From an uncultured Collinsella sp. (GTDB lineage: Bacteria; Actinomycetota; Coriobacteriia; Coriobacteriales; Coriobacteriaceae), in the NCBI GenBank assembly GCA_958415665.1, contig CATYZK010000002.1, forward strand, positions 62,001-126,000: a stretch of 64,000 nt of DNA, in the 5' to 3' direction. Positions 43,666-51,979 of the stretch are shown piece by piece. Below the pieces are notes generated by a model that made no database searches, was not told the origin of the DNA, and saw only the letters and a list, made by a program, of their open reading frames with translations. Position numbers and translations under genes: made by a program. Numbering within the stretch: position 1 is the stretch's first letter; each line of letters opens with the position of its first letter.

Positions 43666-45663
43666 ATGGCCGAAAAACTCGGCGTCTGCTACTCGCCAGG
43701 GGCGGAAGGTGGCGGGATCGATCTTTACGTGCGCCACGGTGGGTACGTCGTACCATTTGACCGTGTAACCGGCGCCGTGGGCGCAAAAGACCGAGTCGGG
43801 CGTGTTGGGCAGATCGGCCTCGGGTTCATAGGCCGCCATCTCGATTACGCGCTCGGCATCATGACAGGGCGCGTAACCGGCGAACTCCAGGTACAGATGT
43901 CCGCGACCGCTCGTGTAGGCAGCCACCTCCAGCGCATAATCCTGCACCTCGGATGCCGGCACGCGACCCACAAGCTTCGCCCGGCCTCCCGCCATCGTCG
44001 GCGGCTCGTACTCGGCACCCATGCGCGTGGCATCCGAGAGCGCCCGGCCCACGCACTCCCCCGGCACCTCGAGCTCAAAGTGGTACCACGGCTCCAGCAG
44101 CACGGCTGCGCCGGCCTCACGCGCCTGCATGAGTCCTTGGCGAATCGCACGGTACGTGGCCTGGCGAAAATCGCCGCCCTCGGTGTGTTTGGCATGCGCG
44201 CGGCCGCCCGTGAGCGTAATGCGCACATCGGTGATGGGCGAGCCGGTCAGCACGCCCAGGTGATCGCGCTCCATGGCGTTGGTGAGCGCCAGACGCTGCC
44301 AGTTAAGATCGAGCTCGTCGGTCGAGGTCACGGTGCCAAACTGCACGCCCGACCCCGCCGGCAACGGCTCCAAGCGCAAATGCACCTCGGCATAGTGGCG
44401 CAGCGGCTCAAAATGGCCCACACCCTCGACCGGCTGCGAAATAGTCTCCTTATAGAGAATGCCGCCGGGCTCAAACCCAACCGTAAGACCAAAGCGATCG
44501 TCCAGCACCCGCTGCACGACCTCGAGTTGCACGGCGCCCATCAGCTGCAAATGAATCTGCTCAAGATGCGTATTCCAGCTTACGCCGAGCATGGGATCTT
44601 CGTCCGCCAGCTCAGTCAGTGCTTTGAACACCGCATGGACGTCGTGTTCGCCCGGAAGCACCGTATAGGTGAGGACCGGCGCAATGACGGGCGCATCGCC
44701 CGCGGGTTCCGCGCCCAAGGCGTCCCCCGGGCGAACGTGCGCAAGACCCGTCACGGCACAAATACCGCCAGCAGCAACTTCTTGGGCAAGCTCATACTTC
44801 TCGCCGTTATAGATGCGTACCTGATCGACCTTCTGTTCCCATGCCTCGGCACCGGAACGTCCGTCAATCATCTGTTTGGCATGCAGCGTGCCGCCGGTCA
44901 CTTTAACCCAAGCCAAGCGCTCGCCACGATCCCCGCGGCTAACACGATAGACGCGCGCGGCAAACTCCGGGAGCCACGCCTGCTCACGCATCAGCGCGCA
45001 TATGCCATCCAGCAGCTCGTCCACGCCTTGGTCCTTGAGCGCCGAGCCGGCAAAGCAGGGAAAGAGCTTGCGCTCGGCAACCATGCGCGACAGCGTTGCG
45101 ACGGAAAGCTCACCCGCTTCAAGAAACTCCTCGAGCGCCGCCTCGTCCAACGCAGCAGCGTCCTCCTGAACGGCGCCGCCCACCAGCAGTTCGTTGGCAT
45201 CCAGGCAGCCCTCGGAAAGACGCTGTCCCAACTGTGCCAGCAAAACATCGCGGCCGGGATGCTCCAAATCGATCTTGTTGATAAAGATGAACGTCGGGAT
45301 GTCATAGCGCGCAAGCAGGCGCCACAGGGTTTCGGTGTGCCCCTGCACGCCATCGTTGGCACCCACAACCAAAATCGCGTAGTCGAGCGCGCGCAGCGTG
45401 CGCTCCGCCTCGGCCGAAAAATCGACGTGGCCGGGTGCATCTACGAGCATGACGCGGGTATCGCCGTGGTCGAACACGGCCTGCGACGAGAAAATCGTGA
45501 TGCCGCGCTCGCGCTCGATCGCGTTGGTGTCCAGGTGCGAGTCGCCATCGTCCACGCGGCCGCGCTTGCGAATGCGGCCCGCGTTGAACAGCATGGCCTC
45601 GGCCAGCGTGGTCTTGCCGGCATCGACATGTGCCAAGATTCCAACGACCGCTTGCTTCGACAT
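43660..45663 (-). CDS. Tet(M)-family translational GTPase
   Basis: EF-G-like GTPase of 667 aa. G motifs are AHVDAGKTT, ERGIT, DAPGHVDF and NKID. The C-terminal EF-G-type domains follow. It belongs to the ribosomal-protection family that releases tetracycline from the ribosome, but it is divergent and slightly longer than Tet(M) (about 640 aa), so resistance is not assured; chromosomal members may have housekeeping roles. The ATG at 45663 follows AGAGGAG. A long leader lies upstream. Its stop lies in a palindromic repeat. Confidence 0.85.
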   Translation of the reverse strand: MSKQAVVGILAHVDAGKTTLAEAMLFNAGRIRKRGRVDDGDSHLDTNAIERERGITIFSSQAVFDHGDTRVMLVDAPGHVDFSAEAERTLRALDYAILVVGANDGVQGHTETLWRLLARYDIPTFIFINKIDLEHPGRDVLLAQLGQRLSEGCLDANELLVGGAVQEDAAALDEAALEEFLEAGELSVATLSRMVAERKLFPCFAGSALKDQGVDELLDGICALMREQAWLPEFAARVYRVSRGDRGERLAWVKVTGGTLHAKQMIDGRSGAEAWEQKVDQVRIYNGEKYELAQEVAAGGICAVTGLAHVRPGDALGAEPAGDAPVIAPVLTYTVLPGEHDVHAVFKALTELADEDPMLGVSWNTHLEQIHLQLMGAVQLEVVQRVLDDRFGLTVGFEPGGILYKETISQPVEGVGHFEPLRHYAEVHLRLEPLPAGSGVQFGTVTSTDELDLNWQRLALTNAMERDHLGVLTGSPITDVRITLTGGRAHAKHTEGGDFRQATYRAIRQGLMQAREAGAAVLLEPWYHFELEVPGECVGRALSDATRMGAEYEPPTMAGGRAKLVGRVPASEVQDYALEVAAYTSGRGHLYLEFAGYAPCHDAERVIEMAAYEPEADLPNTPDSVFCAHGAGYTVKWYDVPTVAHVKIDPATFRPWRVADAEFFGHR

Positions 45664-45732
45664 GGCTCTCCTCTTATTGCAAGCCCATCGCACGCGGCAA
45701 CGGGCGTTCTCGTTCCACACTGGATGATACAA

Positions 45733-45938
45733 TTTACGGGCCGGCGGGCGAAGCGGGCCCTATCCCCCGACCGAGCTCATCGCCCCGCATTGCCGCGCGG
45801 CGATTTTCGTAGGTTCGCGCCTTGCGAAAGCCGGCACCTCCCCTTTTTGTCTGCCGGTCTCATTTGAGGCGGTAACAATGCGAGTCCCACAACGACGCGT
45901 TTTACCAAAAATGGCCCCACTCGGGGCCATTTTTTATT
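45733..45938 (+). ncRNA. Candidate small RNA of unknown family
   Basis: The 305-base gap between the Tet(M)-like start and the GNAT stop holds no gene. A TACAAT box (45728-45733) without a good -35 precedes a GC-rich, foldable stretch that includes the hairpin CTGCCG...CTC-ATTT-GAG...CGGTA near 45860-45885, and it ends at a strong terminator. It could be an independent RNA, or on the other strand the leader of the Tet(M)-like gene. It matches no RNA family I can name. Confidence 0.3.
45908..45938. terminator. Bidirectional terminator
   Basis: AAAAATGGCCCC-ACTC-GGGGCCATTTTTT has T-runs on both strands. It ends the minus-strand GNAT gene and any plus-strand transcript from the preceding gap. 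Confidence 0.92.
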
Positions 45939-45968
45939 TGAGCTGGGTGATGATACGTGCCTTGGCTC

Positions 45969-46460
45969 TTATGCCTCGCGCAGCCAGTCGAACGCAACAC
46001 GCGGCGTGCCGTCCGACACATATACGACACCAGCGCGCTCGAACCCCGCCTCGGCGATGGCGCCCTGCATAGGCAGGTTGTCTTGGTGTGTGTCGATACG
46101 CAGATGGTCGATGCGTTCCTTGGCAAAGGCAAACATCGCGGCCGCGACGCCATGCGTAGTGCCGTCGGATGCCACGCGGTGCAGCACAGCATACGGGGCA
46201 TCGCTGCGCCACTGGCCGCCCTCAATCGCATCGTAGGAACTGTCCGGCCCCGGCAGAAAGGCAAACGTCGCCACCACGCGTCCGTCTTCCTCGCACACAT
46301 AGCTACCGCCCGCGGCAATATCGCTTTTGAGCTGCTCGGCCGAGGGCGTGCCTACCGGCCACTGCGTGGCGTTGCCATGCGCGCGCATAAAAGCGCGGGC
46401 CGCGTCATAGATAGCCATGACGGCGGGAATGTCGGTATCGAGGGTTTTTCTGATGATCAC
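45969..46460 (-). CDS. GNAT acetyltransferase
   Basis: N-acetyltransferase of 163 aa. It begins MIIRKTLDTDIPAVMAIYDA; AVLHRVASDGTTHGVAAAMFAF is the acetyl-CoA binding region, and DTHQDNLPMQGAIAEAGF is the typical end of the fold. The GTG start is supported by GAGG seven bases upstream. Substrate unknown. It is monocistronic with a strong terminator. Confidence 0.87.
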   Translation of the reverse strand: MIIRKTLDTDIPAVMAIYDAARAFMRAHGNATQWPVGTPSAEQLKSDIAAGGSYVCEEDGRVVATFAFLPGPDSSYDAIEGGQWRSDAPYAVLHRVASDGTTHGVAAAMFAFAKERIDHLRIDTHQDNLPMQGAIAEAGFERAGVVYVSDGTPRVAFDWLREA

Positions 46461-46534
46461 GCGGCAACCTCACGTTTATTGGTATCACTTTGATTGAGCA
46501 ATGATACCAGCGTTTAGAGAGGGGCGCGGAGCGG

Positions 46535-46831
46535 ATGGGAAGCAAAAAGCGAGCCGCCTGGTCAAAGGCCAAAAGCGAGTTTTTGGGCGCTGCCACCGGC
46601 GGCGATATGAGCGACCTGTTTGCGCGCGAAGGCGATCGTCGCGACGCCCTGGATGCCGAGCGCGACGAGGCCTGGCGCTACAAGTCGTGCGAGCGCAAGA
46701 ACCGCTACGATACGCGCGCTGAGGCCGAAGCCGTTATGGCCGATTGCGAGAATCGTGGACGGCGCGGCCTGGCCTGCTACAAATGTGAGTACTGTGGCGG
46801 CTGGCATTTGACGTCGCACCCTTGGAAATAG
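46535..46831 (+). CDS. Small protein with C-terminal zinc-finger-like motif
   Basis: Protein of 98 aa, unrecognised as a family. The N-terminal half is charged and helical (KKRAAWSKAKSEF, then REGDRRDALDAERDEAW). The C-terminus has YKCEYCGGWHLTSH, a Cys-x2-Cys...His...His pattern that could bind zinc. It is transcribed alone between two minus-strand genes. The start at 46535 has GGAG five bases upstream. Confidence 0.72.
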   Translation: MGSKKRAAWSKAKSEFLGAATGGDMSDLFAREGDRRDALDAERDEAWRYKSCERKNRYDTRAEAEAVMADCENRGRRGLACYKCEYCGGWHLTSHPWK

Positions 46832-46866
46832 CCCCCATCGGCGCGATACCGACCATTGCGCACGGG

Positions 46867-47571
46867 CTACGGACGTGGCGGAACCAAGACATCGTAGCGA
46901 ACGGCCTTGCCCGCCAGCTGATAGCTCGGCTTAACGCCGGCAAGTAGCGGCCCCTTCACCGGCCGCTTGATAACGACCTTGCGCGGCCGTGCCGCAAGCG
47001 CAGCTTTAACCAGCGCCTCCTCATCGGCACACGGCTGTTCCAAATGATGCAAGAGTTGAAACTTCTTTTTGACCGCCGCGCTCTTGGTGCGCTCGGGAAA
47101 CATGGGGTCCAGATACACCACGTCGGGAGTCGCGAGCTCGCCCTGCCCGATCAGCTCGGCCGTATGGCGAAGGCCGGCAATGCTGTCCTCGCCCGCATGT
47201 AAGCGCATGCGCGCCACGGCGGCAGCGAGCACCGAATCGCCCGCCGCTCGATCCAAGGCATCCTTGAGAAGCGCCGCGATCACGCAATCCTGTTCATACA
47301 GATCGACGGTAAAGCCCGCGGCTGCCAGCAGCAGCGAGTCCTCGCCAAAGCCCGCCGTGGCATCAATCGCCCATGGTTGCTCGATACCTTTTGCGCGCGC
47401 AGCCTTCACCAGTAGCTCTTGCTGCAAACGGCCCTGTTTGAGCCGTGGAAGCATGCGGCCAAAATCGGCACGCAACTCCATCGTGCCGTCGGTGAGCGTA
47501 AGGCCCTCGGACGTCCGCACGAGCTCGAGCCCAGCAGTCCGAGCAACAGAAAAGGGATCGACGACGCCCAT
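46867..47571 (-). CDS. rsmJ: RsmJ-like 16S rRNA methyltransferase
   Basis: Class-I SAM-dependent methyltransferase of 234 aa resembling RsmJ (UPF0341), which makes m2G1516 in 16S rRNA. The SAM-binding motif is IDATAGFGEDSLLLAAAGF and the catalytic-type motif is YLDPMFPER. The ATG at 47571 follows AAGGAG; a GTG two codons upstream would overlap it. It lies on the same strand as a tiny membrane-protein gene 63 bases upstream. Confidence 0.87.
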   Translation of the reverse strand: MGVVDPFSVARTAGLELVRTSEGLTLTDGTMELRADFGRMLPRLKQGRLQQELLVKAARAKGIEQPWAIDATAGFGEDSLLLAAAGFTVDLYEQDCVIAALLKDALDRAAGDSVLAAAVARMRLHAGEDSIAGLRHTAELIGQGELATPDVVYLDPMFPERTKSAAVKKKFQLLHHLEQPCADEEALVKAALAARPRKVVIKRPVKGPLLAGVKPSYQLAGKAVRYDVLVPPRP

Positions 47572-47634
47572 GGACACTCCTTAGCAAGCAAAACGAATAC
47601 GTGGGCGCCGTTCATGTCGGCACCCAACCGTCCG

Positions 47635-47778
47635 CTATTGTCCCACACGCGACATGGTCCACAGCATCCCAATGCAAAGCACCGCCATCAATCCCGTGCA
47701 CACGGCAGCGATCACAGAATCACCCATGCGCCTTCCCAACGACCGCGGTTCACGCACTTGCTCTGGTCCGTACATCAT
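47635..47778 (-). CDS. 47-aa single-span membrane protein
   Basis: Too short for routine gene calls. AAGGAGGAG lies five bases before ATG ATG. The product starts MMYGPEQVREPRSLGRR, then has one hydrophobic span (SVIAAVCTGLMAVLCIGMLW) and ends TMSRVGQ. Positive residues before the span suggest the N-terminus is inside. It may be co-transcribed with the rsmJ-like gene. Function unknown. Confidence 0.65.
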   Translation of the reverse strand: MMYGPEQVREPRSLGRRMGDSVIAAVCTGLMAVLCIGMLWTMSRVGQ

Positions 47779-48006
47779 GGCTCCTCCTTAGACTCACTTC
47801 TTATCACGGCCTCATCATCGCAGCGCCGCGCATGAGCTGCCATCGATTTGACTTACAGCTGGCTTTCCTTTTTGAAAGATTGCCCTGCACAGGCGAGAGA
47901 CGCTTTCAAACGCATGCATCGCTCCGTTGAACTACAATGTGCTTCACCATATACGCCGCAACCTGGGTGCGACAGATTCACCGCGCCCGCATCGAAAGGA
48001 CCAGTT

Positions 48007-48408
48007 ATGAGCGCCGCTCGCAAGACACTCAAAATCCTTGCCCTGATTTATTTTGTTCTGGGCATCGCCAGTCTCGTCATTGGAATCGCCGGCATCACGA
48101 CCGGCAAGCTCGAGTCCACCTACGGATCGAATGCCATGCTCGCCGCGGCCGTGATTATCGCCAAGGGCGTTATCGACCTTGCCGCAGGTGTTGCGGGCAT
48201 CAAGGGTGCCAACAAGCCTTCGCAGGTTGACGGCGCGTTTAAGCTCGGTATTGTTGCCGCGGTCGCCACGCTTGCCCAAGCGGTGCTCACGCTTCCCGCA
48301 CTCGGCGGCGACGCCATCAACTTTGGCGCCTTTGTCATCGTGGTGTACGACCTGTTCTTTATTCAGCAGGCACACGCTGTCAAAGCCGAGAACAAGGACC
48401 GCCTGTAG
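48007..48408 (+). CDS. Small four-span membrane protein
   Basis: Integral membrane protein of 133 aa with four hydrophobic stretches (ILALIYFVLGIASLVIGIAG; AMLAAAVIIAKGVIDLAAGV; LGIVAAVATLAQAVLTLPAL; FGAFVIVVYDLFFIQ). The ATG at 48007 follows GAAAGGA. It is monocistronic with a terminator. I do not recognise the family. Confidence 0.75.
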   Translation: MSAARKTLKILALIYFVLGIASLVIGIAGITTGKLESTYGSNAMLAAAVIIAKGVIDLAAGVAGIKGANKPSQVDGAFKLGIVAAVATLAQAVLTLPALGGDAINFGAFVIVVYDLFFIQQAHAVKAENKDRL

Positions 48409-48450
48409 TCACCTGTCCCCCACAGCTCCCTGCAGCCAAGTAACTAAAAA

Positions 48451-48483
48451 GGGCCGATCGCGCAGCTCCGCGGTCGGCCCTTT
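48451..48483 (+). terminator. Terminator after the small membrane protein
   Basis: Stem GGGCCGATCGCG / CGCGGTCGGCCC with a short loop, flanked by AAAAA before and TTT after. Confidence 0.82.
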
Positions 48484-48504
48484 ACGTTTGCCCAGATAAA
48501 ACCC

Positions 48505-48533
48505 GTCAAAATAAACCTGTCCCTTTTTGGCAG
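48505..48533. repeat. Single arm of the 27182-27283 repeat
   Basis: GTCAAAATAAACCTGTCCCTTTTTGGCAG in two parts, GTCAAAATAAACC and TGTCCCTTTTTGGCAG, equals one arm of the inverted repeat at 27182-27283 with a small change at its left end. It lies five bases from the stop of the RlmA-like gene. Confidence 0.75.
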
Positions 48534-48537
48534 ATTG

Positions 48538-49353
48538 CTAGCAGTGGCGGTACTCGGCGATGATGAAGTCGATGTCGGTCTGAAGGGTATCGAGGTTTGC
48601 CAGGCGCTCTTTGTCGGCAGGGCGCGTGCGGTAGTAGTAGGGCGTCATCTGGAACACTGCCTCGATGTCGGCCTGAGTCTGGAGGGTGATAGAAGCTGTC
48701 ACCCGCTGCGTTCCGACCAGTTTAAGCTCGGCGGTCTGTGGCAGCTTTTCATCGTTGAGATATGGCGTGTCGTAGAGCACCTCTTTGAGGCCAAACAGAT
48801 GCCGAGCACCCGGCACCACGGTATAGAGCGAGCCCTCGGGCGCCAGCACGCGGGCAAACTCACGCTCGTTAAAGGGAGCAAAGAGCTCAGTCACCATATC
48901 GAAGGCGCCGTCCGCCACGGGGATGTCCTTCATGTTGGCCACAAAGTACGTCGCATCGCCGCGCTTGGCGGCCAGGCGCACCATCTCCTTGCCCAAGTCG
49001 AACCCGTAGGCATCCGCGCCCGGCACCGCGCCCATGGCACTGGTGTAGTAGCCCTCGCCACAGCAAATGTCGAGCAACGTCATGGGGCCGTTCGCAGACG
49101 CAGCGCGCCCAGTCGCCCGCTCGCGCACCAGCTCGACCATCGCATCGCGCAACGGCGCATAATAACCGCGGTTCAGAAAGTCGCGACGGCTGCGCGCCTG
49201 CGACTTGGGATCGCCCATGGAGTCGCCGCTCTTGGACGAGCGCAGCAGATAGAGATAGCCCTCGCGCGCACGGTCAAATCGGTGTCCGCCCGCGCATGCA
49301 GCACCGCGCTCGTCGTCCACCAACGGTTCATGGCAAACGGGACACAACAACAT
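48538..49353 (-). CDS. rlmA: RlmA-type 23S rRNA (guanine-N1) methyltransferase
   Basis: SAM-dependent methyltransferase of 271 aa. The N-terminal zinc finger CPVCHEPLV...CAGGHRFD and the SAM motif LLDICCGEGYYT identify the RlmA/TlrB group, which methylates G745 or G748 of 23S rRNA; some members confer macrolide resistance. FDRAREGYLYLL and NRGYYAPLRD are family-typical. The ATG follows AAGGAG. Whether it is RlmA(I) or RlmA(II) cannot be told. Confidence 0.9.
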   Translation of the reverse strand: MLLCPVCHEPLVDDERGAACAGGHRFDRAREGYLYLLRSSKSGDSMGDPKSQARSRRDFLNRGYYAPLRDAMVELVRERATGRAASANGPMTLLDICCGEGYYTSAMGAVPGADAYGFDLGKEMVRLAAKRGDATYFVANMKDIPVADGAFDMVTELFAPFNEREFARVLAPEGSLYTVVPGARHLFGLKEVLYDTPYLNDEKLPQTAELKLVGTQRVTASITLQTQADIEAVFQMTPYYYRTRPADKERLANLDTLQTDIDFIIAEYRHC

Positions 49354-49422
49354 GGCAACTCCTTAGCGCGAACAACACAACGCCCACCATTGTCGCACGC
49401 CTTCCCCACCTAGTCATAGAAG

Positions 49423-49476
49423 AGACAAGGAGTGTCCCCAACTGCCAGCAGAAAAGGAACGTCCCTAAGTGCCGGC
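49423..49476. repeat. Composite GGGAC-type repeat upstream of MATE
   Basis: Contains GACAAGGAGTGTCCCC, AACTGCCAGC and GGAACGTCCCTAAGTGCCGGC in sequence. The GGAACGTCCCT and GTGCCGGC parts recur at 62690-62747 in the other orientation. It lies in the intergenic region between divergent genes. Confidence 0.65.
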
Positions 49477-49544
49477 TGGCTGCATTAGGAGTATCATCGT
49501 CTGCGCAAATAAGCACGGAAAAGCATATTAGAGATTGAGAGCGT

Positions 49545-50927
49545 ATGGCAGACACCGCATCTAAGCACATTGACATGACCACCGGCTCGCTGTGGCGCAA
49601 TATTCCCCTGTTCGCCTTCCCCGTGGCCGCCACGAGCATCTTGGAGCAGCTGTCGAACCTCATCGCCACGGTCATCATCGGTAACTTCTCGGGCGACCAG
49701 GGAACCCTCGCCATGGCGGCGGTCGGCTCCAATGTTCCGCTTACCAGTCTTATGCTCAACCTGTTTATCGGCATGTCGCTTGGCTCCAACGTGGTCATCG
49801 CCAACGCTATCGGCCGCAACGATCAGAACATGGTCAACCGCGCCGTCCACACCTCGATTCTCATGGCGCTTGTGGGCTTTGTCGTCATCGCGCTGGGCGA
49901 GATCTTTGCCGAGCCCATGCTCGCCGCGCTCAACGTTCCCGCCGAAACCATGCCGCTCGCCTCGCTCTACCTGCGCGTCTTTTTGCTCAGCATGCCCTCG
50001 ATCTTGCTCTACAACTTTGAGGCCGCGATTTTCCGCTCCGTCGGCATCACCCGCATGCCGCTGCAGGCGCTTGCCGTGTCCACCGTCCTCAACATTGGCC
50101 TGGACCTCATCTTTGTCCCCGTACTCCACTGGGGCGTCGCGGGCGTCGCCATCGCCACCGCCATCGCCTACACCGTCAGCGCCGCTACGCTCTTTATCCG
50201 TCTGCTCAAGACCGACTCCGTCGTCCGCGTCACTCCACGCGACCTGGCTATCGACCCCGTCGCCCTCAGGCGCATCGTCAAGATCGGCCTGCCCGCCGGC
50301 ATCCAGAGCGCCGTCTTTGCCGTCGCCAACATCATCATCCAGTCCGCCATCAACAGCTTGGGCACCGAGGTCATGGCGGCATCGAGCGCTGCCATGAGCC
50401 TGGAGTACGTGTGCTACAACCTACTCAACAGCTTTAGCCAGGCCTGCACCACCTTTGTGGGGCAAAACCACGGCGCTCGCCAGATCGACCGCTGCACCAA
50501 AACACTCAAGGTCTGCCTGGTCGAAGGCGGTATCGTCGCGCTCACCACCATCGTCATCATCGTCGGCTTGGGACGCGAAATCCTGGCGCTCTTTAACAGC
50601 GACCCCAACATCGTCTCGATCGGCTATATCCGCGTGTGCTCGATCTTCCCTGCCTACGCCTTTAGCATGTTCTACGAAAACATGTCCGGTTACCTGCGCG
50701 GCTTTGGCATCTCGCTCATGCCCGCCCTCATCACCATGATCTGCGTCTGCGGTATTCGCTTCTATTGGGTATTCTGCGTGTTCCCGCACTTCCGCACCTT
50801 TGCGAACATCATGATGGTCTACCCCATCAGCCTGGGCACCACGGCATTCTTTATGGTCGTGGCGGTATTGCTCTGCCACCCGGCACGCACCTATCGCGCC
50901 GCCCAAGTCAAAGCGACTGCCCTCTAA
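49545..50927 (+). CDS. MATE-family efflux transporter
   Basis: Cation-coupled multidrug exporter of 460 aa with 12 hydrophobic segments in two halves. It begins with the helix-1 region TTGSLWRNIPLFAFPVAATSIL, and the second half opens ALRRIVKIGLPAGIQSAV. GQNHGARQ is typical. It resembles the DinF/NorM-like gut MATE group. The ATG has a GAGAG-type site upstream. It is monocistronic and its cargo is unknown. Confidence 0.92.
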   Translation: MADTASKHIDMTTGSLWRNIPLFAFPVAATSILEQLSNLIATVIIGNFSGDQGTLAMAAVGSNVPLTSLMLNLFIGMSLGSNVVIANAIGRNDQNMVNRAVHTSILMALVGFVVIALGEIFAEPMLAALNVPAETMPLASLYLRVFLLSMPSILLYNFEAAIFRSVGITRMPLQALAVSTVLNIGLDLIFVPVLHWGVAGVAIATAIAYTVSAATLFIRLLKTDSVVRVTPRDLAIDPVALRRIVKIGLPAGIQSAVFAVANIIIQSAINSLGTEVMAASSAAMSLEYVCYNLLNSFSQACTTFVGQNHGARQIDRCTKTLKVCLVEGGIVALTTIVIIVGLGREILALFNSDPNIVSIGYIRVCSIFPAYAFSMFYENMSGYLRGFGISLMPALITMICVCGIRFYWVFCVFPHFRTFANIMMVYPISLGTTAFFMVVAVLLCHPARTYRAAQVKATAL

Positions 50928-50954
50928 ACACCGTACTCAACGTCACGCCAGTCA

Positions 50955-51821
50955 TCAATTGACAATATGCGAGCTCATATAGTCGATAAAGCGCCTCGTG
51001 GCGATAGGCATGGTGTCCCAGCTGCGCCAGGCCGCCACTACGTCGCGCGAGGGGGCATGCACGATGGGACGTACGCGAATATCGGCCTGCATGCCCTCGA
51101 CGGTACGGCGATACAGCATGCTCACGCCTAGGCCCTCCTCCACCATCGCCATGATGGTGTAGTCGTCGGTCACCTCACTCGTCACGTGCGGCGACAGCCC
51201 ATGCGCCGCGAATGCATCGAGCACCAGGCTCTGTTCGCCCTCATCCAGCAGCACAAACGGCTCGGACGCCAGGTCGGCGAGCGTCACCTTTTCCTTTGCC
51301 GTCAGCGGATGCGCGGTCGGCAACAATGCTACCAACTCGTCGTGATAAACCACGCGCTTCTGCAGCCCGGCGGTAAATCCGCGCGCCGTAAAGCAAAAAT
51401 CCACCACGCCATCGTGCACCCACTGGGCGTTGCGCGTGTAATCGCCCTGCTTGAGGGTAAAGCGTACGCCCGGATGCAGCGCACCAAAGTCGCGGATCAC
51501 ACGCGGCAGTACGGTACGACTCACGTTGGTAAACGTCGCGATACGAATATCAGTCGAGGAAAGCCCCATCAGCTCCTGGCGCTTGCCCTCAAGCTCGGCC
51601 TCGGCAGTTACGATTTGGCGCAGATACGGCAGATACTGTTTGCCGTCGCGCGTAAGCGAGACGCCTTGCTTACCGCGCTCGATAAGCGTGGTACCCAGCT
51701 CGCGCTCGAGCGCCTTGACAGCCTGGCTCACCGCACTTTGTGTATAGCCTAGCTCGTCGGCCGCGCGTTTCAGGCTGCCGCAATCGACCACCATACATAC
51801 AATCTGATATCGCGATGCCAT
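50955..51821 (-). CDS. LysR-family regulator (second LysR/EamA pair)
   Basis: LysR-type regulator of 288 aa: HTH LKRAADELGYTQSAVSQAV (residues about 16-35), then an effector domain with DDYTIMAMVEEGLGVSMLYR, close to the same stretch in the LysR protein at 12203-13060. It is divergent from an EamA gene. The ATG at 51821 follows GGAGG by five bases. It probably controls the EamA exporter in response to that exporter's substrate. Confidence 0.9.
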   Translation of the reverse strand: MASRYQIVCMVVDCGSLKRAADELGYTQSAVSQAVKALERELGTTLIERGKQGVSLTRDGKQYLPYLRQIVTAEAELEGKRQELMGLSSTDIRIATFTNVSRTVLPRVIRDFGALHPGVRFTLKQGDYTRNAQWVHDGVVDFCFTARGFTAGLQKRVVYHDELVALLPTAHPLTAKEKVTLADLASEPFVLLDEGEQSLVLDAFAAHGLSPHVTSEVTDDYTIMAMVEEGLGVSMLYRRTVEGMQADIRVRPIVHAPSRDVVAAWRSWDTMPIATRRFIDYMSSHIVN

Positions 51822-51880
51822 CGTGCCTCCACATCGGTGTAGCCGTAAAACGTTTTGCCAGGGCTTTTTCTACCTACATT

Positions 51881-51899
51881 AGTATTGCTTAATCATACT
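51881..51899. promoter_or_regulatory. Candidate LysR operator
   Basis: AGTAT-N9-ATACT inverted repeat between the divergent LysR and EamA genes, with T-N11-A spacing. It lies near the middle of the 158-base intergenic gap. Confidence 0.5.
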
Positions 51900-51979
51900 G
51901 AAGATACATTCGCTTTACTACATCCAAATCTGGGAGCAGAATCCTTTTTGCGAAACCGTTCTGTAACAAAAGGAGTCCC

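Noticed and set aside
43660..45663. Naming the GTPase as a tetracycline resistance gene
   Set aside because: It is in the family but diverged, with no mobile-element context or known tet leader; resistance cannot be claimed from sequence.
43387..45867. An 826-codon open frame on the plus strand
   Set aside because: It is opposite the Tet(M)-family GTPase and part of ATPase 2, with no family features of its own.
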